Source: Haemonchus contortus
Lineage: Eukaryota; Nematoda; Chromadorea; Rhabditida; Trichostrongylidae
Direction of reading: 5' to 3'
DNA length: 64,000 nt
Assembly: GCA_000469685.2 (NCBI GenBank)
Contig: LS997563.1
Coordinates: 22,062,935-22,126,934, forward strand
The stretch's first letter is position 1; each line of letters opens with the position of its first letter. The notes below the pieces were generated by a model. The model had not been told where the DNA came from and did not search any database. It was given only the letters and a program-made list of their open reading frames with translations. This document shows, in pieces, positions 23,601-35,814 of this stretch. The translations under genes were made by a program, and so were the position numbers.

Positions 23601-24660
23601 CGCCGTCGTTGCTTTTAGTTTTAGATAAGAAAAACGCCCGCTTGTTATAGATGCGCCACTTAATTTATGTTTGCTATCTCGCTTCGCGTCTTCGCAAAAA
23701 TTCACCCAGGTATTGTGAGATGCAGTTGTAAAGCAGTTTTCAAACGACTGGCACCCACCGGTGGGTGGCACTGTCTCAGGAGAAAATTCTTCCTCTGGCT
23801 TGCTGAACTGAGTAATTGGTAAAAAAGAAGAAAGTATGGTGGCTTCCAAAATTGGGTGTCAATGTCCCATGTGCCAGTCACCCATCGGTGGGTGCCACTG
23901 CCGTCAAAGGCTTAACTGATGTTGGCGTAATAGTCGTGTACCGTCAAGAACGGTGAAAGGTCCATCTATAGAAATTGTTCGTCATGAGTCAACTGTTGTA
24001 GTATACTCTGATAAATCGCAGGTTCTCACTCTCATCGTGTTTTTACTGTGATTTGTTTAGAGATTTTTTAGCTTCTTATCTTCTTACTATTTACTTTCTT
24101 ATCCATCGTTCGTTCTAGTGAATCCTAATTTTACCTTAAGGAGTTTCATTCGTGATGCGAGGGTGTGCAGAAAACTTCGGAGCAATAGACACCAACTTCC
24201 TTGCAAAGCATGGAGCCCATAGCTGCTCGACGTGAGTAATTTATACATTTCAATACAATTAAAAAAGAGCATCTCGACTGTCGACAGGTATACAGATAAT
24301 GGAGCGCTAATACTGAAATCTTTCTGGATGCTGGTTTCATATCGTTTTCCAAATTTGCCGAACGATTCTCTGAATGAAGTTATGAGAGTGGTTTTAGATG
24401 AGACTTAACATATGTTGATTTGAATTGCATAGATGTACCAGGTTCCTGAAGGGTGCTTAGGGCAATAGTAGAGGTAACGCTGCATACGCGAGAGATTAGT
24501 AAAGGGTTTTGTGGGTAGCAAGAATTTTGCATTGTACTGAATTTTTCCTTGTAGCCTTGAAATTCCTTTCATATTGATTTTATCGCGTTCTACGACTTCT
24601 TGACGCTTTTAATGCTTTCTTTCTAACCTGAGGCATGCAACATCGCTCCAATTTTTTGCA
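20620..24660. other. Gene-free stretch, nothing assigned
   Basis: No coherent gene model is visible. The segment at 21395-21440 shares a short similarity with 48440-48490 ('CTGCTCATCTGG' against 'CTGCTCCTCAGG', with similar flanks), hinting at an unidentified dispersed repeat. Other frames are short and unsupported. Confidence 0.35.
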
Positions 24661-24667
24661 TGCTTGT

Positions 24668-24885
24668 ACATTCACAGAGGAAAGGGGGAATACGGCATGG
24701 TAGCAGGTGGCGCACTATCACACACGAATTGTGTGGAAATCGAAGCCCCTGTCGATTGTCTCCTAACTGTCCAAGCCTCCTATCGGTTCGGGTCGAATAT
24801 TTGGACAGGCTCGTCTGGGTAGATGAATGCATTGAATTATACGTTGGTTGGTCATCGTGAGACATTGCCATATACCTAGTTATAG
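24668..24885 (+). mobile_element. tRNA-derived SINE, diverged copy
   Basis: It shares 'GGTGGCGCACTATCACACAC' with the head of the 15288 copy, plus the later 'CAGGCTCGTCTGG' and 'GGTTGGTCATCGTGAGACAT' blocks. The B-box is damaged ('GAAATCGAAGCCCC'), so it should not be transcribed. Confidence 0.6.
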
Positions 24886-25031
24886 TAGTAGTAGCATCAA
24901 TAAGCCATATTAGCATTTTGAACTCCACTCTCAGTGGTAATCAATTGTAGGACACTTCCGAAGGGCTGAATCGATTAATGTCGATTACATGTTCCTTTGA
25001 AACCTTAACATTCACCATTTCTGAGCAGTAT

Positions 25032-26392
25032 GGCTTCTTTCATAGTCCGCCGGCGTGCCAGCCGAGGTAGTGCTAGGGGGAGGAGGGGTGTGCGACGTTA
25101 GTCTCGAATGACATTACTTTGGGCCGAGGTGCTAAGTGACCTCATTAATGACTAACCTCATCTTAATTACGGACCTCCTCTTGATCGTGACTAACATCAA
25201 CTTACTTATGAGAGTGATGGCAATGAAAAAATTAGAATAGTGAGCAAACGGAATTTGTATAATAGAATGTGTAGAAAAGGAATCATCAACAGCGGAAAGA
25301 GGTAATAAGAAAGGATAAAGTTTTTGGCGTTGGTCAATTCCGTCTGAGTGATGCGCCCCCGCACTTGACTTCCATTCAGAATTGTAGTGGCGTAATGAAT
25401 GTAATGAGTGCGTATGTGGCCTTTACAATGACTTGCGGTGGCCAGCAAATGTACAAGTCAGTGCTTTTATACTCCCAGACGAGTCTGGTTCAATTCGCCG
25501 ACCCCGGAGGGATGGAAGGCTTGGTTGGCGTAGACGGGTTGAACCCCTGACCGTGCGTGTGATATAGGGCGCCACTTGCCACTACTCCACCTCCGCCCGG
25601 AAAAACTTAATATACGAAGAAATGGAAAGGTTGATATTTTTAAGAGATCTTACTCTCGTTTCTACAGTATGTAACTCATCAACGTTTCCTCAGGTTCGAC
25701 GAAGTTCATCAGAGAGGAGCAAATCGCATCCAAATTGAAGGGTTTTGCATAAAGATGTCAAAATTCGTAACGAGCAAGACCATCTGAGCTGCTGTTTAAT
25801 TATTATTTTTAAGATACTTCTTATTAGAAAAACTAGGCTTCTTAAGATTTTATTGGAATTTTTCGTTGAAATTTCTACCATCTTGCATGGTAATGAAACT
25901 TTTAAAACCGAAGACCATGGAAGTTTCAGGTTAAAAAAGTACTTTTCTTGAAATTTCATTTTCTCACTATTTTCATCATTACCGTCACTCTCATAAGTAA
26001 GTTGAGGTTAGTCACGATCAAGGGGAGGCGCGTAATTAAGAAGAGGTTAGTCACGATTGAGGTCACTTCGCACCTCGGCGCGAAGTAATGTCATTCGAGA
26101 CTAACGTCCCACCCCCGGGGAGGAGGGATGCAGACGGACGGTCGTGACGCGGTCGTGACGCAGGCGCGTCGCGCCCAACTCCCCTCGGAGGGCTGAATTC
26201 TAAGAAAAACAAGATCAAAAATTAAACAACCAGAGGCTTGTGCAAAAGGTCTTTGATCTTGTTTTTCTTTGTTTTCAGCCCTTAGAAAGGGCTTGGGCGC
26301 GAATCGACCGCGTCGACCGACCGTCTGCCTCCCCCCCCCCTAGCACTGCCTCGGCTGGCACGCCGGCAAGCCGGCGGACTATGAAAGCAGCC
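25032..26392. mobile_element. Fold-back element with GGCTGC ends and 3-bp TSD
   Basis: The left end 'GGCTTCTTTCATAGTCCGCC' is matched by the right end, which reversed reads 'GGCTGCTTTCATAGTCCGCC'. Both continue into 'GTGCCAGCCGAGG' and 'AGTGCTAGGGGG'. TAT flanks both ends (25029-25031 and 26393-26395). A second inverted layer follows: 25110-25250 against 25955-26110, sharing 'GTCTCGAATGACATTACTT' and 'ACTCTCATAAGTAAGTTG' type blocks. A third hairpin is centred near 26235, with arms carrying 'AAAAACAAGATCAAA'. A reverse-oriented SINE lies in the core. No transposase is visible, so it is non-autonomous. It shares termini with the 117-bp MITE at 11946 and the one-armed copy at 34625. Confidence 0.8.
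25350..25605 (-). mobile_element. tRNA-derived SINE inside the fold-back element
   Basis: On the minus strand it reads 'GGTGGAGTAGTGGCAAGTGG' followed by a damaged B-box ('AGGGGTTCAACCCG') and the SINE body through 'CGCCACTACAATTCTGAATG'. It lies between the inverted arms of 25032-26392, so it was either captured by the element or inserted into it. Confidence 0.75.
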
Positions 26393-26977
26393 TATAGCTT
26401 ACCCTGCATTCTCTGGCGCTGAAATGCCTGAAGAAAGTAGATAAGGTGTTGCGCTTGCTATGTGCAACCACCCACTCTTTCACCGCTATTTCTTGTGTTC
26501 TCGCTGATGGCTACTAAGGTCAGAGGTGCTTGTGGTTCAAGAGTGCGTACAATCGTGCGTACTTGTCTCGGTCTCTGCAAGTACAACATTGCTGATAGTG
26601 GACTCGTAGGTTTAATGACAATATCACGAAGCTGTTCATTCCGCTTTGCCTCCACAGAAGCAGGCAGAGGTTGTGAACATCTGCTTTTGCCACGAGGCTA
26701 ATACAACCGTTCTTAGGTGTTGATTTCTTGTTGCCCAGTGTATACGCAGAGGTTGAGATCGGAAGCTGTCACGTATTAAGTGACATTGTTCTTAACATTG
26801 CGTGCACCACATGAGTCGTAAGTTGACAAAGTCTTCCCATGAATATGGGTTCTGATAGATGCAAAAAACCGGTATGGCGTGTCTTAGTTTAGAAGGATGC
26901 TATTGAAAGCGTCAAGTGGTCGTAGCACGCGATAAAATCAACATGAAAGGAACTTAGCAAGGAAAAAGAGCGATATA

Positions 26978-27871
26978 CAGGATGCAGCATAAATATCCTA
27001 TCAACTTTACGGAAGTCCTCAATTTCTTCAATTAGGGGGGGGGAATCAAATCTCAATCTTCTCATATGTTAACGGTCTCCCGTACCTCACATATCTGCTT
27101 TGGTGCTCTCTCAATTCGCCAGTTTTGACCACTTTTGAAAAATGGTAAAGCTTCGCAGTCATTAAGCAGCCGTTCGGCTTTTGCGCGTTTTTGGACGTTT
27201 TTCGCGTGGCAGACTTTTGTATCGCGGTGCGTGGACAGGTCAAAAACCAGCCTTAAGACGGTCGCCTTGTCTCGACTACGACCCCGCGACGAATACGGGA
27301 TGATCACGTAAATGATCAGTATTTTGGTAGGTGTCACACCGAAATGCGAGAAAAATGAATGCCGAATTGAATGTGTGTTATACTTCGATGAGTAAATCCT
27401 TCCACGAGTCAAGACAATTGTATCCAGATAGTTTTCAAAAGCGTTGCAAGCCTCTTGACGAGCGACCTGCTCGCGATTGGAAAGAGGTTAGGATTGGTGC
27501 TGAGGAGATGCTCGTCATGTCATCCCTGCCTCCAAATGGTCTACGAACTTTCCGGCCCGCAACCCGAGAGGTCCATGGGTAATGTGTACTGAAGAGGGAG
27601 CCTGCGCTCTTGAACACACAACTGCCGCTGCTTCTAAGAAATCGCTGAAAAAAGCCAGGACTGGAGTTTCGTAAGAAATTCTGCGTCGTCGATGTGTTGC
27701 CAAAGTTTCTTTGATATATATTTACTAGAGGGAACGTTCACATCAGATGATGGTACATTCATTTTGTTGATGCGACGCGTAGTTGATAGTTCACACAAAC
27801 TCACCATATATCAATATGTATTGTGGTTTCTGCAAAACAATTACTTTGTTACCGTATTCATGGCACTCCTG
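26978..27871 (-). mobile_element. Degenerate mariner-like element
   Basis: The left end 'CAGGATGCAGCATAAATA' and the reversed right end 'CAGGAGTGCCATGAATAC' are similar. Each is preceded by TA (26976-26977 and 27872-27873). The right part ('TTTGTTACCGTATTCATGGC') matches the end of the fragment at 34085-34164. Minus-strand frames at 27046-27412 are basic and could be a broken helix-turn-helix, but I cannot identify catalytic motifs. The call rests mainly on the termini. Confidence 0.4.
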
Positions 27872-28479
27872 TAATGCAAATTTTGGCCCCTTGGTGAACC
27901 TAGTAATCTTCTTGTAATTTTGCGCGAGATAAGAATACTTCGAATCGGTGTTGTATGATCTGATTACTCAGGAATCATCGAGTTTCGGACAGTCTTTGCT
28001 GACTGCGACTGCTCTGTATCACCTTTACCTTATTGAGATTCGACGTTTTTGGTGGTGCGATTGCTTCTGTTACCAATTAGGATATTTTTAGACTCCATGA
28101 TCATCTTGACATGAGGGAATGCCTCTGCTCAGAAAGAAGATACTGCCTATCTGGCCACTCGAGGCGATCATCATCAATAAATCGAACATCTCTTTTTTCA
28201 TTCCCACTCCTACTGATTGCACAGTACTTAGCGCTTTGGATCTCAAGCTGATAGAAGAGAACTCATAAATGTATGTGTGGCCGTAGTAGAGTCCAACTAT
28301 CATGCGTGTTATTCTCGATCTTTTTAGTCGAGTTTCATCGTTTTATTGTGTGAATACCAAGTGACATGAAATGTTCTAATTTATTCACTAGTTCTTATTG
28401 CGCTGCGAGCAATCTCATTCAATCGAACCTGAATGTGTATAGAATGTTATGCTATTCTCTGAGAGTTTTGATATATCGA

Positions 28480-29592
28480 ATTACCAGTTGGGCTACGCAC
28501 GCCAATGCGTGCAACATATGCCCACGCTAACGCCTACGATTAAAAGTGTCAATCGGTTGCTCTTCATTTTGAAAATCCTCCTTCCTGTTAGAAATTTGCT
28601 ATGCATAAATAACTCTTCGGATTCTCATTTTCCTTGAAAGCTCTACGCACTCAGCATCGGCTCCGAATTAGGAGCGATTTTTTCTGTAAGCCATCTTCGC
28701 TGTGTCCGGTAAGAACATCGCATAATACCACAAAAGCGATTATTCGATCGGCGTATAAAAAAGGGGACAGCTTGGCTAAGGAAACATACCTCCGTGAAAT
28801 TTTCGTGCAATTGGAATACTTTGAACGCTCTAGGGCCGAATTGACAATTTTATCGGGTACTGCGCCCATTGTGAGCGGAGTCTGGTCCTGCCATCCACTA
28901 TTAGTGTTCCTATCCTGCCGCCCGTACTCCTACCAAATTTGAAAGTTCTAGGATCACGGGGACAGGAGTTGTGAATTTTTGCACAAACCCTGCCCATTGT
29001 GGGAGGAGTCTCTTCTTACATCAATAGTGAGTGTTCTTATCCTGTTCCCACAACTCATACCAAATTTGAACGCTCTAGGATCACGGGGACAGGAGTTATG
29101 AATTTTTGCACAAACCCCGCCCATTGTGGGAGGAGTCTCTTCTCACATCAATAGTGAGTGTACTTATCCTGTTCCCACAACTCCTACCAAATTTGAACGC
29201 TCTAGGATCACGGGGACAGGAGTTGTGAATTTTTGCACAAACCCCGCCCATTGTGGGCGGAGCCTTGTCCTGCCATCCACCATTAGTGTTCCTATTCTGC
29301 CGCCCGTATTCCTACCGAGTTTGAGTGCTCTAGGATCACGGGGACATGAGTTATGAATTTTTGCTCGAACATTTATTTCTCACAAACCCCGCCCCCTTTG
29401 GGCGGAGTCCGGTCCCGCCACCCACTAAAAGTGTTCCCATCCTGCCGCCTGTACTCCTACCAAGTTTGAATGCTTTCGGTCCACGGGGACAGGAGTTATG
29501 AATTTCCGGTCAGACACACACACATACACACACACACACACACAAACACACAAACACACCAACAGACACACTTAGCCGATTATATAAGTAGG
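28480..29592 (+). repeat. Solo minisatellite arm 3
   Basis: This copy has the same order as arm 2: the inner unique region ('AGAAATTTGCTATGC', 'CTGTAAGCCATCTTCGCTGT' at 28590-28710), then units with 'CGCCCATTGTGGGCGGAG', a CA tract (about 29507-29566) and the outer end 'CAACAGACACACTTAGCCGA' then 'GTAGGATTT'. No inverted partner is nearby. The first units read 'GGATCACGGGGACAGGAGTT', a variant close to arm 1. The innermost GC-palindrome segment is strongly diverged here. A single arm on its own suggests the arm is the mobile unit. Confidence 0.85.
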
Positions 29593-29599
29593 ATTTATT

Positions 29600-30645
29600 G
29601 TTGAATTTAAGATAAATGGAATAACACCCGACTTTCACCGAATCCTATTCTATGTTTATATATTATGTGTATTACATATATAACAGTCTCATTACATCAA
29701 CAATTCACTTAGCGTTCTGCTTCCCTGCCAAACACTCCATTCAGATAAGAAAATGTTGTTTTTTAGAGGAACAACTAGGAACAAAAGGCAGCTACACATA
29801 CGAGTTCTGTCTAAACTGTTTTCCACTAGAAGTATTTGAGTATATAATACAGGTGTGTTAGTTTACCATAAGAGGGCAAAATGGACCTCTCTCTTTTCCT
29901 TCTATTTTTGCCATTTACACTTGTCTTCCCATTATCCTTGAGGCCTCATCCCATAGCACAAAAGCGCGGATATTCCGCTGCGCTGAAGGCACAGTTCACG
30001 ATAAAAATGGTTTCTGAGATTTTTCCCGACGTGACCTTGTAGGGTCTGAGTCTGGATGGCATGAAGTTTTCTTGATGCAAAAACTCATTTTGTTTCCTCT
30101 TAAATCTTGTCCTAAACGCTCGCAGAAGGCGTTTATGCCCACGTTGATCGTATACTTCCCTTCCTCACATAACCGGAACATTTTGACTGGTAATCCAGTA
30201 GCAGATTTCCCGACCGAATAGGAGTACACTTATACTCCAAACTGAGAGTGCGAAGCTCCTGACAGCTCCCTACACTCTCACCAAAAGGCGACCGAATGAC
30301 TCATATCCCCATAGCTTTTTGGAGGAGATGTCGTTCTCTTCTTTGAGGTCAAAAATGCGCTGGTACATCTGAACGGCCTTGTTTTTTTTAAAGACTGGTT
30401 TACTGGTAGGTAGGTGAACAAATTATATGTTTTTTGTTCTTCCAGGTATACAACCAGGTGAGTCGATTGAATATTCAAGTCATCCTAGCTTTTTGCGCGA
30501 GGTAATCACTCCATTACGGCGCTTCTCACCTTCTCGGGCTTCGATTGCATGAAGCCTCCCGAAGCACAGGTAAGGTCAGCTATCCATTTGTCTCTGCTGC
30601 ACTCAAAACCTCAGTGTGCAGTCAGTGTGGAGTGAAAACGATGAG
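29600..30645. other. Gene-free stretch, nothing assigned
   Basis: No gene or element is recognised between the end of arm 3 and the poly-C run at 30649-30660. Open frames are short and lack motifs. Confidence 0.4.
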
Positions 30646-30689
30646 CAGCCCCCCCCCCCCTCCCTCAAGTACAACATTTTTCAACTACA

Positions 30690-32250
30690 TTGTAAAAGTA
30701 AGGAATAAGGCCCGACATAAGCCGGGCGACCCTAAAGGTAATATAATATCACCTCTATAACCTGTCGTTTCGTTGACCATCGATTTCCTTGAGCGGGCGT
30801 CAGTAACGTCTCCATTCGTCCATGTCGTGAGACAGAGTAGTCCTGTGAACCGTACTCGCTCGAGGTACACGGGACAAAACATTTCCTGGTCAAGGCCCTT
30901 AATAAATGAGTTTGTCCAGCACCTTGGCAGCCATCCTAGTGTTCGTTTGAGCTAACTGTAAGCTCATATAGAGTCCAAGTCTCTGGGATGGATGTCAAAG
31001 AAGGAAGGACGCCAGTTAGGTGAGGACGAAGAGGTAAGTGCGAAGCCGGATGTCCTTTGTCTTCTTCACTATTCCCTCAGTCTTCTGCCGCTTGTCTCTT
31101 TCTGCTCAGCTCTGTCGCTAGGTCGTTCATCACACTGACTTCTTGGCCTATCTAAATGTAGCTTAAGCATCCAGGGACGTTCGCTCCATTCGGCATGAAA
31201 GAACATCAGGTTCCAATCTGTTTCTCAAGGATTTTTTCCTTTCGTCTTGTCTCCGTGAGAAAGTGGTACTTCCCTTTTCCGTGGCGTGTGGTTTTTCACT
31301 GCAGAGCATTGGTTTTACTGCTGCTCATACATATCAAAGTTCAGTTACCCGTTAGTTACCTGTAAGTTACCAGTTTGAGTTTGGACGACAATTGGCAAGA
31401 ACGGCAAAAACCCGCGTGACACATTAGGTTGAGTCAGAGAACCACTCACTTTCACTCTGGTCGCCTAGGGATTCGGTTACCGCTTCTGTCTTGACGGTAT
31501 CAAAAGCTTTCCACTAATCGATGAACGTAGTATATCACGACATTTTGTAACCTCGCGACACCTAACTGAGTCTCGCAACAGTAGGGATGTGATCGATTGT
31601 ACTGCACCCCCTCCGAGCCCTGCTTGCCCTAATGGTTGTCCTTCATCTAATGTTCTGCCGATCCTGTTCAGAATAACGCGTGTGAATAGTTTGTCTATCA
31701 CAGACAGCAGCCAGATTAGGCGATAATTGCCAATATCGATCTCCCTTCTTGTACAGCAGCCAGTCTTGCTAGTTACCGCGTGAACAGCCGAGCCAGGGTT
31801 TTGACAGTGACTGGAGCGATGACTGATGTTCTGGTTTGAGAGAGCAGTTCTTCATCGACGTGATGGCATGTTAGTTTTCGGAAGGAAAATCTGGAGGGAA
31901 GACATATCCGTCTTGCTTAGGATGATCGTTGGGTAGGTAGACGCGGCTTCCAAAGAGATCAGCGTAGAAGTCGTAATTGACCTTTTTCATTGCCCTTCGA
32001 GATGCATTATCTGTTCCGTCAGGACGACGAAGGTAGACATCTTGGTCTTGTGATTGGCGAAGCTCCCTCGGGCTTTGCGAATGCTCTTCCCGGCCTCGGT
32101 ATCTTCTGCCAAAACTGCTGCTCTTTAAGATCCTAATCTTTAAAATTCTCTGCTTTCCTGGCACTATCGCGAAGATGTTCACGAGCCTTTTTATTATTCA
32201 TCGATGTTGTCGCTTTCCACAGAATCACCACTGACGCCAGGTGATTCCAG
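30690..32250 (-). mobile_element. RTE-type LINE, long degenerate copy
   Basis: On the minus strand, 31871-32182 encodes 'LRRPDGTDNASRRAMKKVNY' followed by 'DFYADLFGS', an RTE region upstream of the palm. The 31477-31701 frame encodes 'MIDKLFTRVILNRIGRTLDE' and 'GQPLGQAGLGGG', matching RT motifs 1-2 of the family. From 31160 to 30690 the 3' part is homologous to 4260-4795 (for example 'CACCTTGGCAGCCATCCTAG'). The central palm with its catalytic Asp pair is not readable, and frames shift repeatedly. It is a dead copy. Confidence 0.8.
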
Positions 32251-32404
32251 TTGACAACGTTGCCTTGCTTGAGGTGAATCCCTGCTCCGATTAAATCCAC
32301 TTAGTCCAGTCCAAGCTTAGCACGAACACCTCGCTCTCTTGATTCGTCGCACCCGCTGTCCCTCACTTATGGTTTATAAACAATGCATGAGCAAACATTT
32401 GCAT

Positions 32405-32447
32405 TTATTTTGTCTATTTGTTATGCTTCACACAAATAGACAAAATA
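32405..32447. repeat. Short perfect hairpin
   Basis: The 18-base arms 'TTTATTTTGTCTATTTGT' and 'ACAAATAGACAAAATAAA' are separated by about 8 bases. It is AT-rich with no recognised function, possibly the relic of a small MITE. Confidence 0.6.
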
Positions 32448-32459
32448 AAGGTCAAAACT

Positions 32460-34080
32460 TGCCTTTTTGGTACTCGATTACTTGACATCTTTGATTACTT
32501 TGTCAAATCGCCACAGTAACAATATCGCCCCTGTTCATCCTGCAAAAGTCGTCGCAAACAGTGTTCTAGACCCTTTGAAAAAAGGAATTATTGGGATTCC
32601 GTAACAAGAAAAGCTGCCGTCAAGGAAGATTGTGGTCCTGTCCACAATGCCAGAAGGCGTTTCATTACTCCACCTGTCTTATGAATGTTTACCGTTCACT
32701 GCCCTGCCTGTTTCTTTGTCTAGAATATTCTTGAGTCAACACCATACCCCTGATCACTATTCAGATCCCATGAATACGGCGCTGCACAATTTATCGGACA
32801 AGTTGGAGTCTAATCGAGAACATTGCGATTCTCGAGCGCTTCAAGATCCATGTCCATGTGGATACAAATGTGCTGCCCTGTATATTACACTACATGAACT
32901 TCCATAGATTGCTCTTAATCGCCACTGCGAGAGTAGCTCTGCAGCCCACTGCCGCCATCAGGGCCTGTTGTTTCAGGGCCAGGGAGCTGATTTGTTGTTT
33001 TCTTTGTAGCTGGAGGATACTGTCAATTTGTGATTTTCTGGACCTTCCTAATGAAACGAACAGTTTATCGAAAATGACAATTGATGACCAATGCTCTAAA
33101 TGCTATGTTTCTTATACGCTCCTCTTGCGAACTCCAGAAACGACAGTACGGAATTTTTCGACGCTGTATAAAATCTGAACGAAAGAATCCGAAGAATCGC
33201 ATGAAGTTAACTGAAGCCATAATGTAAGGAGGCGGAGAGAACCTTATCCATGAATCCCATGGGGAGGTCACGCATATTTTTGATTTGTTCCTCAACATTT
33301 ACACCGTGAGCTTCAGCCATTTGCCACTGGAAAGCTATCTCTGTCTCTTTCGTCTGAACAAAATTCCGACATTTACAGGGTCCAATATCTCACGGTGTCA
33401 GCCATCACAGCAACGGCAATTCTTTTCGCAACTGGCATCGCGCCATAAGGAGCTGAGAAGATTGATATTAGATGTTGTGCACATGAACGTAATGTTGCGC
33501 ATGTGTTGTGTTTCTGAAAATCCGGAGTCACAACTCTATTCCTCCTCAACCAAACCTCCGTTGTATACGTATGAGAATTTGAGTGCTTCTTACGATTCTT
33601 ACTATCACTAGACTGATTTCTGTGAAGCACGTTGCACAGGCCTCAGCGCTGGCTTTGACGAATCAGATAGGCTATCATGTGAGGGGTTCAAACAAGGTTT
33701 TGCACCTGCCGTTTTACTTTCCCGCCTCTATCCCACAGAGTGACTTCTCTTGCTGATGGGACTAAGCAACAATAAACACAACAACAATTGGCAACAATAA
33801 ACACTACCAGTCAAGTAGTGGCACTTTGCAAAGGATTAGCCGCTGAGTCGTCCTCAACTGCAAAAATGACTTCATTATTTCCTCGTTCCGTGTGGCAGTA
33901 GGTGTGGGATGTAGTGTGGGACAAGTTAGCAAGTAAGGGTTAGAGTAGGTTGCCAGAAAGGGCGCAACTGCCGATTAAAGTCATTCTTATATGAAAAGAG
34001 AGCGAAGTTCCGTTTCTCAATCCCTTAGACATACGCCACAGACAGCCACCAAGACATCTACACCTTAGGGTTTGCGATTC
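32460..34080. other. Gene-free stretch, nothing firmly assigned
   Basis: A plus-strand frame at 32632-32907 looks mildly protein-like, but I can neither name it nor connect it through splice sites. The rest shows no repeats or motifs. Confidence 0.35.
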
Positions 34081-34084
34081 AATC

Positions 34085-34164
34085 GGGGCCGGTTATATGA
34101 AATGACCGTGCGTCATATTGTTGATGCGACACTCATTTTGTTACCATGTTTATGGCGCACCCTG
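34085..34164. mobile_element. Terminal fragment of a mariner-like element
   Basis: Reversed, the end reads 'CAGGGTGCGCCATAAACATG' and is followed outward by TA (34165-34166). The sequence 'TTTTGTTACCATGTTTATGG' matches the right end at 27841-27871. No left partner is seen. Confidence 0.55.
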
Positions 34165-34189
34165 TATCCCCTACTATCGGTGCCCTAAA

Positions 34190-34560
34190 CCTGCCGCTTA
34201 TATTCGTTCGTCTTTAGACGTCACAGGTCGAAATCAGTAGTTTTCATCCATGTCCCGCCTCCTATAGGCAGAGTCAAGTCGTGTCATCTCCTATTGCTGC
34301 TCCCATCCTGCTTCGTGTGCCCTACCGAATTTCAACACCTTAGGTTTCACGGAACAGAAGCTAAAAGTTCTCCTTTAAACGCAAAATGTTGCTCACACCC
34401 CACCTCTCGTAGGCGAACTGGGGTCCGACCTTTAGCCGTCAGTGTTTCCTATCCTACCGACTGAATCCCTACCGGATTAAAACGCTCTAGGTCGTTGAGA
34501 ACAGGAGCTACGAATTTCCCGCCAAAACCTCAGTTCCCCCGCTTCGTACGGATTTGTGAA
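34190..34560 (+). repeat. Eroded minisatellite units
   Basis: Two to three diverged units carry 'CCCGCCTCCTATAGGCAGAG', 'CCTACCGAATTTCAACACC', 'CACCCCACCTCTCGTAGGCG' and 'AGGAGCTACGAATTTCCCGC'. They keep the unit order of arms 2 and 3. This is an old remnant of the arm family. Confidence 0.6.
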
Positions 34561-34624
34561 AGACGGCATGACCAACTCGAAAAAAAAAATTCGATTTAAA
34601 AATTACATTCTAGGAGCAGGGTTT

Positions 34625-34950
34625 GGCTGCTATCATAGTCCGCGATTTGGCCCGCGAGCGAGCGACCGACCGGGAGCGGGGGAGACGAGCGTTAGGAACG
34701 ATTTTGGGTAATCGATTTGCCGCACGCGGCTGTCGCGGACCACTCTTTCGCCGTCATTACAGCTCTAGCGTTCCTCATACAGCTCAATCGATATGCGATC
34801 ATTATTTTATGCATAATTCTACTATTAGTACTTTTCTTCTTGTATTTCTTACCCACTGCTGCATCTTGCTGCATTCCTTCGCGCGCGACGCCCCTCTCAC
34901 CTCGACGCGACCATTTCGTTCCTAACGCACCATACCCCGGGAGCGGCGCA
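34625..34950. mobile_element. GGCTGC-family copy with nested MITE
   Basis: The left end 'GGCTGCTATCATAGTCCGCG' then 'ATTTGGC' matches the family at 11946 and 25032, but no right end is found. Inside lies a second element with inverted ends, 'GCGTTAGGAACGATTTTG' (34688) and, reversed, 'GCGTTAGGAACGAAATGG' (ending about 34932). The inner element is homologous over its length to 55489-55714. Confidence 0.65.
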
Positions 34951-35655
34951 TGCCCCTTGGTTACAACTGAGTCTTGGTCGATACCACCGGACAAAAGGGC
35001 CCACGGTCTCTCGCTTGTTCGCTTTTCGTTGAGTGGCTTTGTTAGCTAGCGATTCTGGTGGTGCCAACTGCAGTATATCGCAGACTTTGAATAGCAGTTG
35101 TTGAATATTTCTCTGCGATGAATAGAACGAATGCAGAAGCAAAAAGTAAAAAAGAATGATTGACTAATATTACCATATTTATGCATAATATTGTTGGGCG
35201 CACGTTTTAACAGCACACTGGACCCCAACCTTTCTCGCTCAGTCGTATTCGAACTAGAGACTTTTCTCTTTCTATGGGAGTCAGCTGTGGTGAAAATAGA
35301 ACCCGTCCCTCTTCGTGATAACTAAGGGAACTTTGGAATGACTCAGATTACATCTGTTCTTAGCTATTCATAGGAGCTTCATAATCTTTGATTCTTGTTC
35401 TGTGGGTGAACAGACATATTGATAAGGCCAAAAAAGAAGAGTCACAGCGATTTATCTTTTTACATCTCTTTTTGCACGTGGAATTCAATGCCGTGTAGCA
35501 ACGTAATCGAAAAAGTAGAATTATGCCCTACCTGAGCCCTCCTTTCATTCTCAGTTTCCGCATTCAATTTTTTTCAAGCTTTTAATTCATCTCTTACCAT
35601 ATATATAGACAACTCTTACAAATTTCCCTATGGAATCAACTTAGCAAAAACTCAC

Positions 35656-35814
35656 ATCTGCTTGGAGGAGATCGCGAGCAATGGCAACTTCCCAGTGTTC
35701 AAAAAACCCTAAGATAACCTCCTGTGGAAACAGTAAACAAAGCGTCCTTCCCACACGAGCGAATGCATCATATGGAGGAATCTCATATTGACGGAGGTAG
35801 AAGTATGTCAAAAT
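35656..35814 (-). CDS. Coding exon, likely second half of a BTB domain plus BACK start
   Basis: A 159-base open block (53 codons) is bounded by acceptor 'GTGTGTTGCAG' and donor 'GTGAGT'. It encodes 'ILTYFYLRQYEIPPYDAFAR' then 'FFEHWEVAIARDLLQAD'. The pattern fits the last strand and helices of a BTB fold entering a BACK region. Both ends are in phase 0, as is the exon at 38066-38197, so the two could belong to one minus-strand gene with further exons between. A Penelope-like fragment lies in the gap in opposite orientation. The assignment is by pattern only. Confidence 0.45.
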
